This document shows, piece after piece, positions 63,942 to 64,000 of a stretch of DNA of 64,000 nt (its first letter is position 1; each line of letters starts with the position of its first letter). Source of the stretch: Chitinophagales bacterium (GTDB lineage: Bacteria; Bacteroidota; Bacteroidia; Chitinophagales; UBA10324). Location: NCBI GenBank assembly GCA_019694975.1, contig JAIBAY010000001.1:254732-318731 (forward strand), in the 5' to 3' direction. The translations under genes and the position numbers were made by a program. The notes under the pieces are model-generated. The model searched no databases and was not told where the DNA came from. It worked only from the letters and a program-made list of their open reading frames with translations.

Positions 63942-64000
63942 TTATTTGCCGTAGCTGCCGCGGATCATCACTTCAAGCTGCAGGCACAGCGTCAACGATT
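63942..64000 (-). CDS. C-terminal fragment of an unidentified gene
   Basis: A minus-strand frame is open from the right edge and stops with TAA at 63942-63944, 18 codons visible, ending CLQLEVMIRGSYGK. It ends 12 bp before the TenI-like gene start, so it is probably the preceding gene of the thiamine operon. The fragment is too short to assign; it does not end in the GG of ThiS, and I cannot match it to ThiC. Confidence 0.35.
   Translation of the reverse strand, partial: SLTLCLQLEVMIRGSYGK

Noticed and set aside
59400..64000. TPP riboswitch for the thiamine operon
   Set aside because: The operon is read leftward and its 5' end lies beyond the right edge; no THI-box core (CUGAGA ... ACCUGA) was noticed in the visible gaps.
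1..64000. Mobile elements, prophage, toxin-antitoxin or defence systems
   Set aside because: No transposase, integrase, recombinase, restriction, Cas or toxin-like product was found among the plausible genes, and no terminal inverted repeats or target duplications were noticed.

Overview
The window reads as a chromosomal segment of a Bacteroidota bacterium, most like the Chitinophagales/Sphingobacteriales. The signs are a SusC/SusD pair, several secreted proteins with type IX secretion (T9SS) C-terminal sorting domains, Bacteroidota-type promoters (TTG about 20 nt upstream of TAnnTTTG), few Shine-Dalgarno sites, and families such as DUF4468, PepSY-like and head-GIN. I see no phage, insertion sequence, integron, CRISPR array or rRNA. 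Species cannot be named from this sequence alone.

Layout. (1) 1-8507: an exopolysaccharide/O-antigen type cluster with the tail of a polyprenyl glycosylphosphotransferase, a WbpB/WlbA-like sugar dehydrogenase, a Wzx-like flippase, two GT4 and one GT2 glycosyltransferases, a DegT/DnrJ/EryC1/StrS aminotransferase and a small PglC-type sugar transferase. (2) 8744-12770: a DUF3052-like protein, a head-GIN lipoprotein, an HK/RR two-component pair and a DUF1573 protein. (3) 12974-28243: a large secreted beta-helix T9SS protein and a starch block made of a small T9SS protein with a weakly CBM-like fold, two T9SS alpha-amylases of different architecture and a GH31 alpha-glucosidase. (4) 28628-45628: a beta-1,4-galactan utilisation locus with SusC, SusD, GH53, GH2, a second lipoprotein GH53, GalM, GalK, GalT, a vSGLT-like Na+/galactose symporter and a GH13 enzyme. 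The inferred path runs from galactan through surface cleavage, SusCD import, beta-galactosidase and anomer conversion to import and phosphorylation by the Leloir pathway; GalE is not in the window. (5) 45658-51216: tRNA-Arg(CCG), an MBL-fold lipoprotein, a tiny membrane ORF, peptidase E, DUF4468, gyrB and a PepSY-like protein. (6) 51274-54653 (minus strand): a Gfo/Idh/MocA oxidoreductase, an unrecognised lipoprotein and a full-length polyprenyl glycosylphosphotransferase. (7) 54848-59453: a small helical protein, MtaB, Lgt and a DUF3089 hydrolase. (8) 59445-64000 (minus strand): a thiamine operon, TenI-ThiD-ThiE-ThiG-ThiH-rhodanese, following the tail of an unidentified gene.

No clearly new machinery stands out. 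The most interesting points are the compact galactan-to-Leloir locus with its own SGLT-type symporter, the unknown T9SS protein beside the amylases, the large beta-sandwich-like insertion in one amylase, the lipoprotein/glycosylphosphotransferase pair at 51274-53604, the single-domain rhodanese ending a thi operon with no ThiF or ThiS in view, and a series of Bacteroidota promoter boxes that correct several gene starts.
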